From the NCBI RefSeq assembly GCF_041053055.1, contig NZ_CP163443.1:5377001-5441000 (forward strand): a stretch of 64,000 nucleotides of DNA, in the 5' to 3' direction. This DNA comes from Streptomyces sp. R41. Lineage in GTDB: Bacteria; Actinomycetota; Actinomycetes; Streptomycetales; Streptomycetaceae. Made by a program: the position numbers and the translations under genes. Each line of letters starts with the position of its first letter. Positions within the stretch are counted from its first letter, which is position 1. The notes under the pieces are model-generated. The model was not told the origin of the DNA, did not search any database, and worked only from the letters and a program-made list of their open reading frames with translations. Shown one piece after another: positions 1 to 9,085 of this stretch.

Positions 1-1
1 C

Positions 2-295
2 GGGAAACGCTGGACGGGCCTGGTTGTGGCCGTTCTGCTGCCACGCCCTGTCCACTTCGCCGAGCTGCGCAGGGCGATCCCCGGCATCAGCGAACGGATG
101 CTCTCGGACCGGCTCACCGAACTCGGCGCGGCCGGACTGGTCGTGCGCGAGGTCGACGAAGGGCCTCCGCTGCGGGTCTCGTACCGGCTGACGGAGGCGG
201 GGGCGGCGCTGGAGCCCGCGCTCAAGGAGCTCGGGTCCTGGGCGGAGAGGTATCTGCCGGAGAGCGGGCCGTGCCCGGGGGAGCTCCGGAAGTAG
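2..295 (+). CDS. HxlR-family transcriptional regulator, 5' end missing
   Basis: The frame is already open at base 2, so only the last 97 codons are present. They hold most of an HxlR winged helix: the recognition region reads ISERMLSDRLTELGAAGL and is followed by the wing segment RVSYRLTEAGAAL. HxlR proteins are small DNA-binding regulators (about 110-130 residues) that often control neighbouring oxidoreductases or drug and aldehyde responses. The target here lies outside the window or is unknown. The next gene, on the same strand, is 154 bases away and probably has its own promoter. Confidence 0.85.
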   Translation, partial: GKRWTGLVVAVLLPRPVHFAELRRAIPGISERMLSDRLTELGAAGLVVREVDEGPPLRVSYRLTEAGAALEPALKELGSWAERYLPESGPCPGELRK

Positions 296-366
296 TCCGG
301 TGCTTCTGTGGCCGAGCAGTCGGGTACTTCTCCCGCCGAGTAGTCCGGACTTCTGTGGCTGTGGAG

Positions 367-375
367 TTGTCCACA
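367..375 (+). other. DnaA-box-like 9-mer TTGTCCACA
   Basis: Exact match to the Streptomyces-preferred DnaA box TTGTCCACA, in the gap between the HxlR gene and the DUF2252 gene. It is one of four CTGTGGANAA-type sequences found in intergenic regions of the left 17 kb. Binding by DnaA is not shown; a 9-mer can occur by chance. Confidence 0.4.
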
Positions 376-449
376 GGGTCTGACGCGTTTCGACGACCGG
401 CTGTACGGTCAGCACGAGTTGATGTTCGTGCACGGGGGAGGCGGTCGGA

Positions 450-1886
450 ATGACCGAGCTCGGGACAGCGGTTCCGGCGCAGCGGGCGCCCAGGGCTTTC
501 GGACTACGGGAATTCGCGGTGCGCGGATTTGCCGCACGGCCCGTGCAGGGCTCGCCCAAAGAAGAGGGGAAGGCCCTGCGTGGGCAGGTGCCGCGCGGGG
601 CGCACGCCGAGCTGACGGTGGACGCCGGCCGGCCGGACGCCGTGACCGCGGTCGAGGAGTCCAACCGCGGCCGGATTCCCGGGCTCACGCCGATACGGGT
701 CGGCAGGATGGCGGCCACCCCTTTCGCCTTCCTGCGCGGTTCGGCGGGCCTCATGGCGTACGACCTCGCGCGCACCCCCGCGACCGGCATCGGCGCCCAG
801 ATATGCGGTGACGCGCACGCGGCGAACTTCGGTCTGTACGGAGACGCGCGCGGCGGCCTCGTCATCGACCTGAACGACTTCGACGAGACGGTGCACGGCC
901 CCTGGGAGTGGGACCTCAAGCGGCTCGCCACCTCGCTCGTCCTCGCGGGCCGGGAGGCAGGGGCGGACGAGGACACCTGCCGGGCCGCCGCGCACGACAC
1001 CGTGGGCGCGTACCGCCGCACCATGCGCCTGCTGGCCAAGCTGCCGGTGCTGGACGCGTGGAACGCGATCGCCGACGAGGAACTCGTCTCGCACACCGAC
1101 GCCCACGATCTGCTCGGCACGCTGGAGCGGGTCTCGGAGAAGGCGCGGGCCAACACCAGCGGCCGGTTCGCCGCGAAGTCGACGGAGCCGGTGGAGGGCG
1201 GCGGCCGACGCTTCGTGGACGCGCCGCCCGTGCTGCGCCGGATACCCGAAGCGGAGGCGGCCGCGGTCGCCGTGTCTCTGGAGCACTATCTGACGACGCT
1301 CTCGGAGGACCGCCTCCCGCTCCTCGCGCGGTACGCCGTGCAGGACGTCGCCTTCCGCGTCGTCGGCACCGGCAGCGTGGGCACCCGCTCGTACGTCGTA
1401 CTGCTCCTGGACCACCGCGGCGAAGCCCTCGTGCTCCAGGTGAAAGAGGCCCGTGCCTCGGCGCTGCTCCCGCACCTGGCGACCGCCGGGCACGCGATAC
1501 CCGACGTGTCGCACGAGGGCCGCCGCGTGGTCCTCGGCCAGAAGCGCATGCAGGTCGTCAGCGACATCCTGCTCGGCTGGACCACGGTCGACGGGCGCCC
1601 CTTCCAGGTACGCCAGTTCCGCAACCGCAAGGGCAGCGTCGACCCCGCCGCCCTCGCCGCCGACCAGGTGGACGACTACGCCCGCATGACCGGCGCCCTC
1701 CTCGCCCGCGCCCACGCCCACAGCGCCGACCCACGCCTCATCGCCGGCTACTGCGGCAAGAACGAGGAGCTCGACGAGGCCGTCGCATCGTTCGCCTTGG
1801 CGTACGCGGACCGGACCGAGGCGGACCATGCGGAGTTGGTGGAGGCGGTGCGGGAGGGGCGGATCGCGGCGGAACTGGGGGTTTGA
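450..1886 (+). CDS. DUF2252 domain protein
   Basis: A 478-residue protein matching the actinobacterial DUF2252 family in length and in its signature block: GDAHAANFG near residue 117, then FDLND-type acidic residues (LNDFDE) and WEWDLKRLATS. The pattern resembles the catalytic and metal-binding loops of aminoglycoside-phosphotransferase-like kinases, so a kinase-like fold is plausible, but no substrate is known for the family. The start at 450 follows a GGGGGAGG sequence at good spacing. It has no signal peptide or membrane segment and is probably cytoplasmic. It appears to be a single-gene unit. Confidence 0.85.
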   Translation: MTELGTAVPAQRAPRAFGLREFAVRGFAARPVQGSPKEEGKALRGQVPRGAHAELTVDAGRPDAVTAVEESNRGRIPGLTPIRVGRMAATPFAFLRGSAGLMAYDLARTPATGIGAQICGDAHAANFGLYGDARGGLVIDLNDFDETVHGPWEWDLKRLATSLVLAGREAGADEDTCRAAAHDTVGAYRRTMRLLAKLPVLDAWNAIADEELVSHTDAHDLLGTLERVSEKARANTSGRFAAKSTEPVEGGGRRFVDAPPVLRRIPEAEAAAVAVSLEHYLTTLSEDRLPLLARYAVQDVAFRVVGTGSVGTRSYVVLLLDHRGEALVLQVKEARASALLPHLATAGHAIPDVSHEGRRVVLGQKRMQVVSDILLGWTTVDGRPFQVRQFRNRKGSVDPAALAADQVDDYARMTGALLARAHAHSADPRLIAGYCGKNEELDEAVASFALAYADRTEADHAELVEAVREGRIAAELGV

Positions 1887-1978
1887 GGTCCGGCGCCCGA
1901 TGCAGGCCACGGGGCTTGGCGCCGCTGAGGCACGAGGGCTGGCCAAGGAGTCCGCGGCCGCCGCTCCTGCCCGTGGCC

Positions 1979-1984
1979 TACGCT
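1979..1984 (+). promoter_or_regulatory. -10 element TACGCT of a leaderless promoter
   Basis: TACGCT is followed by 6 bases and then the GTG start of the J-domain protein. There is no Shine-Dalgarno sequence, which fits a transcript beginning at the start codon. Confidence 0.5.
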
Positions 1985-1990
1985 GGGCGG

Positions 1991-3016
1991 GTGACGACGC
2001 CGGAAGCCGAGCAGAGCCAGTCCGAGCCCACCGATGAGGGGGCACGGGAGCAGTCCGGTGCCCTGGAGGGCGGAGCGGACGCGTCCGCCGAGTCCGCGCA
2101 GTCCGACGTGACGGGGTCGTCGCAGGCGGTGCCCGAGGGCGGGACTTCCTCGGAGGCGGCGCCTGCGGGTGAGGCGTCCTCGGCGGCTGCTCCCGGGGGC
2201 GAGGCGCCCCAGCCCGCGGACACCGAAGGCACGGCGCGGCCCGAGGAGCGGTTGGAGCGGGCCGTGCGAGCGGCCGAGCAGGCGTTGATCGAGTTCGAGA
2301 TCGCCGTGGAGACCTTCCGGGTCGAGGTCGAGAACTTCTCGCGGCTGCACCACCAAAGGCTCGGACCGATGTACTCCCGGCTCGACGAGCTGGACGCCCA
2401 GATCGCCGAGGCGCGGGCCGCGCGCACCGGCGACCCGGAGGACGTGCGCAAGGCGCACGAGGCGCGGGCCCGGGTCATGCCCATGCCCGGCGTCGAGGAG
2501 CTGCTCCACGGCTGGATGGACTCGGAGGGCCTGTTCCCGGAGGCCGTGGCGATGCTCACCGACCAGCCCGTACGGCCCCCGCAGCGAGTGCGCCCGAGCG
2601 ACGAGGCCCGCAAGCTCTTCCGCGAACTGGTCCGCAAGGCCCACCCCGACCTGGCGCAGGACGAGGACGAGCGCAAGCGGCGCGACGAGTTCATCGCCCG
2701 GGTGAACGCCGCGTACGCCCGGGGCGACGAGGCGGTGCTGCGGGAGCTCTCCGAGGAGTGGGCCGCGGGTCCCGCGCCCGAGGAGTGGAAGCCGAGCCGC
2801 AGCGAGGAGCTCTACGCCCGCCTCGAATGGCTCGCCCAGCGCAAGGAAATGCTCACCTTCGTCGCCCACGAACTGGAGGAGAGCGCCATCGGCGCGATGC
2901 TCAAGCTGGCCCCGGACGACCCGGACCGCCTCCTGGAGGAGATCGCCGAGCAGCTGCTGACCCAGGTCGACGAGCGCGAGGCGGAGCTGGCCCAGCTGAT
3001 CGCCCAGGCTCCCTGA
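1991..3016 (+). CDS. J-domain (DnaJ-like) protein with acidic N-terminus
   Basis: 341 residues. The first 90 or so are acidic and low complexity (many Glu, Ala, Ser). A helical segment follows that is likely to form coiled coil (LERAVRAAEQALIEFEIAVE). Near residue 215 is a J-domain core with the HPD signature (FRELVRKAHPDLAQ), so it could stimulate an Hsp70 partner. A second helical region closes the protein. The frame stays open far upstream, but a GTG at 1991 with a TACGCT -10 six bases earlier, in a region of changed base use, is the best start. Such proteins are common single genes in Streptomyces; the role is unknown. Confidence 0.7.
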   Translation: MTTPEAEQSQSEPTDEGAREQSGALEGGADASAESAQSDVTGSSQAVPEGGTSSEAAPAGEASSAAAPGGEAPQPADTEGTARPEERLERAVRAAEQALIEFEIAVETFRVEVENFSRLHHQRLGPMYSRLDELDAQIAEARAARTGDPEDVRKAHEARARVMPMPGVEELLHGWMDSEGLFPEAVAMLTDQPVRPPQRVRPSDEARKLFRELVRKAHPDLAQDEDERKRRDEFIARVNAAYARGDEAVLRELSEEWAAGPAPEEWKPSRSEELYARLEWLAQRKEMLTFVAHELEESAIGAMLKLAPDDPDRLLEEIAEQLLTQVDEREAELAQLIAQAP

Positions 3017-3080
3017 GATCTCCGAGTTCCTGAAGGGGACCGTGCTCTCGACAGGGGATCGGGCTGTCGGTGCGGTCAGG

Positions 3081-3086
3081 TAGCGT
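3081..3086 (+). promoter_or_regulatory. -10 element TAGCGT of a leaderless promoter
   Basis: TAGCGT-N7-ATG before the rhodanese gene. The GGAGG inside the 7-base spacer is too close to the ATG to act as a ribosome binding site. Confidence 0.55.
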
Positions 3087-3093
3087 CGGAGGC

Positions 3094-3441
3094 ATGAGTT
3101 TCGGAGCTGGTGTGCCCACGGTCGAGGTCGGGAATCTCGCGGACGGCGACTTCCTGCTGGACGTCCGGGAGGACGACGAGTGGGAGGCAGGTCATGCCGA
3201 GGGGGCGCTGCACATCCCCATCAGTGAGTTCGTCGCCCGCTACGGCGAGTTGACCGAGGCGGCCCCGCAGGACGGCCGGGTCCATGTGATCTGCCGCTCC
3301 GGTGGCCGTTCGGCCCAGGTCACGCAGTACCTGGTTCAGCAGGGCATCGACGCCGTGAATGTCGACGGCGGCATGCAGGTCTGGGCAGCCGTCGGCCGCC
3401 CGGTCGTGGACGACAAGGGCCAGCCGGGCTTCGTGCTGTAG
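3094..3441 (+). CDS. Rhodanese-like domain protein
   Basis: 115 residues, the size of a single rhodanese domain. The active-site loop is CRSGGRS with the catalytic cysteine at about residue 67, preceded by the usual LLDVRE strand near residue 21 and followed by GGMQVWAAVGRP. Single-domain rhodaneses bind a persulfide on the loop cysteine and take part in sulfur transfer or thiol redox control; the partner is unknown here. ATG 3094 is chosen because TAGCGT lies exactly 7 bases before it; an in-frame GTG at 3070 would put the promoter inside the gene. Confidence 0.9.
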   Translation: MSFGAGVPTVEVGNLADGDFLLDVREDDEWEAGHAEGALHIPISEFVARYGELTEAAPQDGRVHVICRSGGRSAQVTQYLVQQGIDAVNVDGGMQVWAAVGRPVVDDKGQPGFVL

Positions 3442-4037
3442 TCCTCGGTGACCGGGGGCGCCGGCCACCGGTTGCGGCGAGCGTGAGCCGGCGCGGTGGC
3501 GTGAGCCCGCCCGGTGGCGTGGGCTCGGCGCTGCCGGGGCTCGTGTTCAGCGCGGCTACCCTGCGCTGTCCGGCGGGTGCGCTGGGCGTGGCGCTCCAAC
3601 CGGCAACTGCGCCGTCCGGCGGGCGCTGTGGCGTGGCGCTTGGCCTGGTGAGCGGCGGGTGCGCTGTGGCGTGGCGCTCGGCCCGGCCACTGCGTCAGCC
3701 GGCGGGTGCCCTGTGACGGGCGCTCGGTGCGGCGGATCTGCCACCGCCGGGTGATCACAGCAGCGGATGCACCGCCCCGACGATCACCCAGCGGGTGCAC
3801 CGTGGCCCCGGTGTCCAGCCCACCGGATGCCCCTCGACCCTGATGATCAGCCCTGGGATGCCCCGTGAACCTGGTGCTCAGCCCAGCGGATGTGCCGCAA
3901 CCCTGGTGCTCGTCCCAGCGGATGTGCCGCAGCCCTGGTGCTCGTCCCAGCGGACGCACCGCAGCCCTGATGCTCGTCCCAGCGGACGCACCGCAGCCCT
4001 GGTGCTCGACCCAGCGGATGCACCGTGGCCCCGACGA
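3442..4037. other. Gene-free stretch made of two degenerate repeat families
   Basis: No convincing gene. Bases about 3560-3715 hold four loose copies of a CGGCGGGTGCGCTG-containing unit spaced 36-47 bp. Bases about 3760-4070 hold a clearer 32-bp tandem repeat (listed separately). Open frames across it encode only low-complexity peptides produced by the repeats. It lies between the rhodanese gene and the 3' end of a convergent acyl-CoA dehydrogenase gene. Confidence 0.7.
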
Positions 4038-4070
4038 TCACCCCAGCGGATGCGCCGCCAGCAGATCCCC
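3760..4070. repeat. 32-bp tandem repeat, about 9-10 units, entering a gene's 3' end
   Basis: Units begin CCAGCGGATG at 3883, 3915, 3947, 3979, 4011 and 4043, exactly 32 bp apart; more diverged units begin near 3760, 3788, 3820 and 3851. Each has the form CCAGCGGAYGYRCCGCAGCC followed by CTGGTGCTCGTC. Because 32 is not a multiple of 3, every unit shifts the frame. The unit at 4043 contains the last codons of the acyl-CoA dehydrogenase gene (its AAHPLG end), so the array seems to have grown from that 3' end. There are no distinct spacers, so it is not CRISPR. Confidence 0.85.
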
Positions 4071-5180
4071 CAGCGTCTCCTCGTGCGCCGCCGCCGGTCC
4101 GAGCGAGAGCTCCAGCTGCTTGGCCCAGGCGTGGTACCGGTGCAGTGGATAGTCGGTGTCGGCGCCGAACCCCCCGTGCAGGTGCTGCGCGGTCTGTACG
4201 ACCCGCCGTACCCCTTCCGACGCCCAGATCTTGGCGACGGCCACGTCCCCGGAGGCCGGCAGCGCACCCCCCGCCCCCGTACTGATCCGCCAGGCGGCCT
4301 GCCACAGCGTCGCCTCCATGGCGCGCAGGTCGATATAGCGGTCGGCGGCCTGCACGGCGACCGCCTGGAACGTGGCGACCGGGAACCCGAACTGCTCCCG
4401 CTTGCTGGTGTACTCACTCGTCATCCCGAGCACGCCCTCCCCGAGCCCGAGCGCCAGCGCACACGTCCCGGTGGCGAGCAGCTCGCGCAGCCACTCCCAC
4501 GCCCCCTCCGCGTCGATGACGTCCCGGGCGGAGATCCGCGCCGACTCCAGGCGCACTTCACCGAGCCGCTCACCGGTGGTGGAGATCTGCTCGGCGAGTA
4601 CGACCCCCTCGTGGACGCGGGGGACGAGGGCGAGGACCGCCCGGTCGGCGTCCGTGTGCGCGGGTACGACGATGTAGTCGGCGTTGTGCGCCCAGGGAAC
4701 AGCCGTCTGCACCCCGTCCAGCACCCACACGTCACCGTCCCGGCCGTCCTGCCGTGCGGTCACGGCGAGTTCGGCCGGGTCGTGGCCGGTGCGGCCGTTG
4801 GCTGCGACGGTCAGCACGAGCTCGCCCCGGCCCGCCCGGGCCAGCAGCTCCGCCTTCAACTCCGCGCCGCCGTATGTCTGCACGGCCACCGCCGCCGCAC
4901 TGCTCTCCAGCAATGGCACCCGCGCCAGCACCTTCGCCGCCTCGCGCAGCACCAGACACAGCGCGACCGCGTCAAGGCCCGCCCCGCCGTACTCCGTGTC
5001 GAGCAGCAGGCTCAGCAGGTCCGCGTCGGCGAGCCTCGCCCACAACGCCCGGTCGAACTCCTCGGCGACGGCGCCCGCGGTGAGCGCGGGGCTGGGCACC
5101 CCGTCCGGCGCGACCCCGCCGAACACCGCCTTCGCCGCCTCGACCGCCGCCTGTTGCTCCTCGGTGAAGGTGAAGTCCAC
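4038..5180 (-). CDS. Acyl-CoA dehydrogenase family protein
   Basis: 380 residues, normal for a flavin-dependent acyl-CoA dehydrogenase, which introduces a 2,3-double bond into an acyl-CoA thioester. It starts FTFTEEQQ and ends with HGGFGADTDYPLHRYHAW, a C-terminal form common in actinobacterial steroid-type (ChsE-like) dehydrogenases; these usually work as pairs, yet only one gene is present. GTG 5180 follows a GGAGGACAGG ribosome site. A KstR-type palindrome lies 78 bases upstream. The stop codon lies inside a 32-bp repeat. It is on the paa strand but separated from paaE by 150 bases. Substrate unknown; side-chain or fatty-acid oxidation is inferred. Confidence 0.88.
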   Translation of the reverse strand: MDFTFTEEQQAAVEAAKAVFGGVAPDGVPSPALTAGAVAEEFDRALWARLADADLLSLLLDTEYGGAGLDAVALCLVLREAAKVLARVPLLESSAAAVAVQTYGGAELKAELLARAGRGELVLTVAANGRTGHDPAELAVTARQDGRDGDVWVLDGVQTAVPWAHNADYIVVPAHTDADRAVLALVPRVHEGVVLAEQISTTGERLGEVRLESARISARDVIDAEGAWEWLRELLATGTCALALGLGEGVLGMTSEYTSKREQFGFPVATFQAVAVQAADRYIDLRAMEATLWQAAWRISTGAGGALPASGDVAVAKIWASEGVRRVVQTAQHLHGGFGADTDYPLHRYHAWAKQLELSLGPAAAHEETLGDLLAAHPLG

Positions 5181-5257
5181 GGTCCTGTCCTCCCACGCGC
5201 CGGCCAACCGACCGGAGTTCCGGATCTCCGGACTCCTGATCTGACGGAGCGTCAAGA

Positions 5258-5271
5258 TAGAACAGGTTCTA
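5258..5271. promoter_or_regulatory. KstR-type operator TAGAACAGGTTCTA
   Basis: A perfect 6-bp inverted repeat with a 2-base centre that fits TNNAACNNGTTNNA, the site described for the mycobacterial TetR-family cholesterol regulator KstR. It lies upstream of the acyl-CoA dehydrogenase starting at 5180. The match is seen directly; the identity of the binding protein is inference. Confidence 0.6.
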
Positions 5272-5330
5272 CGAGAAGGGAACGGTCGGCCTCGGCCAAC
5301 CGCCGGCCACACCTAGCCGCCGGACCCGTC

Positions 5331-6395
5331 CTAGCGGTCGAAGTCCAACTCCACCGTCTCCGTGGCCGGATGCGACTGACAGGCCAGTACGTACCCCGCC
5401 TCCGTCTCTTCCGGCTCCAGCGCGAAGTTGCGGTCCATCCGCACCTCGCCCGAGACCAGGAAGGCGCGGCAGGTCCCGCACACCCCTCCCTTGCAGGCGT
5501 AGGGCGCGTCCGGCCGGTTGCGCAGCACCGCCTCCAGGAGCGACTCGCCGTCCTGGACGGGCCAGGTCCCGCCGCGGCCGTCGAGCCGGGCGGTCACCGT
5601 GCTGTGCGCGGGGGCCGACACACGGGGAGCCGTCGCAGCCCCCTCGTCCACATGGAATATCTCCTCGTGGACACGCGTCCGGGCCACGCCGAGCCCGCGC
5701 AGCGCACGCTCCGCCCCCTGCACCAGACCGAACGGCCCGCACAGGAACCACCCCGCCACCCGGTCCACGGGCAGCAGCGCCGGAAGCAGCCCGGTGAGCC
5801 GCTCCTGGTCGAGCCGCCCGGTCGGCAGCCCCGCCTGCTGCTCCTCCCGGGAGAGCACCGTCACCAGCTGGAACCGCTCGGGAAAACGGTCCTTGAGGTC
5901 GGCGACCTCCTCCAGGAACATCGTCGAGGCCGCTGTCCGGTCGCTGCGTATCAGGCAGAACCTCGCCTCCGGCTCCCGCGTCAGCAGCGTCGCGGCGATC
6001 GACAGCACCGGGGTGATCCCGCTGCCGCCCACCACGGCGGCGTACAGCCCGGCCGCGGGTTCGAGCGTGAAGCGTCCCGCGGGCGTCATCACCTCCACCT
6101 CGTCGCCGACCGCGATCTCCTTGAGCGCGTACGTCGAGAACGCGCCGCCGTCGACCAGGCGTACCCCGACCCGCAGCGTTCGCGGACCCTCGTCGCCGGG
6201 GGCGGGCGCCGGTGAGCAGATCGAGTACGTACGGCGGATCTCTGTGCCGTCGACCGTGCGGCGCAGCGCGAGATGCTGGCCGGGCGCGTGCCGGTAGTCC
6301 TCGCGCAGGGCGGGCGGCACCGCGAAGGTCAGGGCCACCGAGTCGTCGGTGAGCCGCTCGACCGCGGCCACCGGGAGCGGGTGGAACCGGGCCAT
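5331..6395 (-). CDS. paaE: Phenylacetyl-CoA epoxidase reductase subunit PaaE
   Basis: 354 residues. The N-terminal half is a ferredoxin-NADP reductase-type flavin and NAD(P)H module (RRTYSICS for FAD; GGSGITPVLSIAATLL for nucleotide). The C-terminus is a plant-type 2Fe-2S domain with CKGGVCGTC and a fourth cysteine in LACQSHP. It passes electrons from NADPH to the PaaA di-iron centre that epoxidises phenylacetyl-CoA. It is the last gene of paaABCDE; the ATG overlaps the paaD stop in TGATG. A GTG one codon earlier (6398) is possible but closer to the AAGGAG site. Confidence 0.95.
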   Translation of the reverse strand: MARFHPLPVAAVERLTDDSVALTFAVPPALREDYRHAPGQHLALRRTVDGTEIRRTYSICSPAPAPGDEGPRTLRVGVRLVDGGAFSTYALKEIAVGDEVEVMTPAGRFTLEPAAGLYAAVVGGSGITPVLSIAATLLTREPEARFCLIRSDRTAASTMFLEEVADLKDRFPERFQLVTVLSREEQQAGLPTGRLDQERLTGLLPALLPVDRVAGWFLCGPFGLVQGAERALRGLGVARTRVHEEIFHVDEGAATAPRVSAPAHSTVTARLDGRGGTWPVQDGESLLEAVLRNRPDAPYACKGGVCGTCRAFLVSGEVRMDRNFALEPEETEAGYVLACQSHPATETVELDFDR

Positions 6396-6928
6396 CACAA
6401 CTCCTTGAAGTGGTCGAACGGTTCACGGCAGGACAGACAGCGGCGCAGCGCCTTGCACGCGGTGGACGAGAAACGGCTGAGCAGCTCGGTGTCGGCGGAT
6501 CCGCAGTGCGGACAACGCACGGGTTCCAGCTCCGGCTCGCCGGTGACCGTCCGGGTGGGTCCCAGCGCGATCGTCACCGGACCCGTCGAACGCCCGCCGC
6601 GCGGCGGCGCTATCCCGAACTCCAGCAGCTTGCGGCGGCCTTCGTCCGAGATGTCGTCCGTCGACCAGGCCGGGCTGAGCACCGTACGGACCGACACCTC
6701 CCGTACGCCGTGCTCGTGCAGCACCCGCTCGATGTCCACGGACATCGCCTCGATGGCCGGGCAGCCGGTGTACGTCGGGGTCAGCTCGACTTCGACCGAG
6801 TCCGCGCCCCGGACATGTACGGCGCGCAGTACGCCGAGCTCCTCCAGGGTGAGCACGGGCAGCTCGGGGTCGGGAACCGACCCGGCCAGCCTGCGCAGTT
6901 CCTCCTCGAGAGCGGTGGTCGTCACCAT
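6395..6928 (-). CDS. paaD: PaaD, DUF59/MIP18-family protein for the phenylacetyl-CoA epoxidase
   Basis: 177 residues. The N-terminal DUF59 (MIP18) domain has PDPELPVLTLEELG and the conserved cysteine of YTGCPAIE. The C-terminal zinc-ribbon-like part has two CxxC pairs (CPHCGS and CLSCRE). In phenylacetate degradation PaaD is thought to help assemble or insert iron or iron-sulfur into the epoxidase. The start is inside the end of paaC (7-base overlap) and the stop overlaps paaE, so translation is coupled. Confidence 0.93.
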   Translation of the reverse strand: MVTTTALEEELRRLAGSVPDPELPVLTLEELGVLRAVHVRGADSVEVELTPTYTGCPAIEAMSVDIERVLHEHGVREVSVRTVLSPAWSTDDISDEGRRKLLEFGIAPPRGGRSTGPVTIALGPTRTVTGEPELEPVRCPHCGSADTELLSRFSSTACKALRRCLSCREPFDHFKEL

Positions 6929-7641
6929 GACGCCCCCGGATGACTGCGGTGCAGATGCTGCATCTCGGCGAGCATCCGCCCGAAGGGTTCGGTGTGCAGA
7001 CCCTGGCGACCCGCGCCGGCCGTCCACGCCCCGGACTGCGGTCCCTCGGGGATGGGCAGGGTGGCGTGGCGCAGGATGGTCCCCACGGATTCGAGCCAGG
7101 CGGTCCGCATGCCGTCCCAGTCGACGTCCACGCCCTCGACCGGCTGGAACATCTCGCCCGTGAACCGCCACAGCGCCTCGCAGCCGCGTCGCATCCGCTC
7201 ATGGCTGACGTCGGTGCCGTCGCCGAGCCGCAGCGTCCACTGCTCGGCGTGGTCCTGGTGGTAGGCGACTTCCTTGACGGCCTTCGCGGCGAGTGGCGCG
7301 AAGTCGCCCTCCCCGGCTGCCAGTTGCGCGTACAGGAGCCGCTGATAGGTGGAGAAGTACAGCTGGCGGGCGATGGTGTGGGCGAAGTCGCCGTTCGGCT
7401 GCTCGACGAGCTGGAGGTTGCGGAAGGCGCGCTCCTCGCGCAGATACGCCAGCTCGTCCTCGTCACCAGCCATGGACAGCAGGACTCGGGCCTGGCCCAG
7501 CAGGTCCAGGGCGATGTTGGCCAGGGCGACTTCCTCTTCGAGGACGGGCGCGTGGCCCGCCCACTCCCCCAGGCGGTGCGAGAGCACCAGGGCGTCGTCG
7601 CCGAGGGCCAGAGCGGCCGCGGTGTTCACGGTGGTCGTCAC
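6922..7641 (-). CDS. paaC: Phenylacetyl-CoA epoxidase structural subunit PaaC
   Basis: 239 residues, a ferritin-like helical protein that forms the structural partner of PaaA in the 1,2-phenylacetyl-CoA epoxidase. Recognisable segments are LSHRLGEWAGHAPVLEEEVA near the N-terminus and EVAYHQDHAEQWTLRLGDG in the middle. The GTG start shares GTGA with the paaB stop. The order A-B-C-D-E and the overlaps show one operon. Confidence 0.95.
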   Translation of the reverse strand: MTTTVNTAAALALGDDALVLSHRLGEWAGHAPVLEEEVALANIALDLLGQARVLLSMAGDEDELAYLREERAFRNLQLVEQPNGDFAHTIARQLYFSTYQRLLYAQLAAGEGDFAPLAAKAVKEVAYHQDHAEQWTLRLGDGTDVSHERMRRGCEALWRFTGEMFQPVEGVDVDWDGMRTAWLESVGTILRHATLPIPEGPQSGAWTAGAGRQGLHTEPFGRMLAEMQHLHRSHPGASW

Positions 7642-7921
7642 AGGTGCTTCACCCCTTCCGGGATCTCGTAGAACGTCGGGTGCCGGTAGGGCTTGTCCGC
7701 GGCCGGTTCGAAGAACGGGTCCTTCTCGTCGGGGGAGGAGGCGGTGATGGCGGCGGACGGGACGACCCAGATCGAGACGCCCTCGCCGCGGCGCGTGTAC
7801 AGATCGCGTGCGTTGCGCAGGGCCAGCTCGGCGTCCGGCGCGTGCAGGCTGCCGGCGTGGGTGTGCGAGAGGCCGCGGCGCGAGCGCACGAAGACCTCCC
7901 ACAGGGGCCAGTCGTTGGTCG

Positions 7922-7925
<4 letters not shown>
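7638..7925 (-). CDS. paaB: Phenylacetyl-CoA epoxidase subunit PaaB
   Basis: 95 residues, the usual length. It starts [16 protein letters not shown] and contains [19 protein letters not shown], both family hallmarks. PaaB is a small subunit that bridges PaaAC units. The ATG overlaps the paaA stop in ATGA and its own stop overlaps paaC in GTGA. Confidence 0.96.
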
Positions 7926-8986
<1,061 letters not shown>

Positions 8987-9017
8987 GCGGTCCCCCTCGA
9001 CCTCTCACTCCCGACCG

Positions 9018-9031
9018 ACCGATCGTTCGGT
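9018..9031. promoter_or_regulatory. PaaR-like operator ACCGATCGTTCGGT before paaA
   Basis: Fits ACCGNNCGNNCGGT, the core of the TetR-family PaaR site described in Corynebacterium. It lies 32 bases upstream of the paaA start, where a repressor would block the paaABCDE promoter. Two related sites occur at 14115 and 16892. Confidence 0.65.
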
Positions 9032-9076
9032 CCGCTCGAATCAATGGTCGGTCGAGCGCCGTAAGGTGTCAACCGC

Positions 9077-9085
9077 TGTGGATAA
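9077..9085 (-). other. DnaA-box-like 9-mer TTATCCACA (minus strand)
   Basis: Plus strand reads TGTGGATAA, the exact complement of TTATCCACA. It sits in the paaA/DUF5819 divergent region, 46 bases from the PaaR-like palindrome. Functional binding is unproven. Confidence 0.4.

Noticed and set aside
3760..4070. CRISPR array
   Set aside because: Units are contiguous with gradual divergence and no unique spacers, and no cas genes are near.
3795..6215. A very long open frame on the plus strand opposite the acyl-CoA dehydrogenase and paaE genes
   Set aside because: It reads as Arg/Pro-rich sequence with no domain, a common side effect of high-GC codon use; the minus-strand genes have clear families and ribosome sites.
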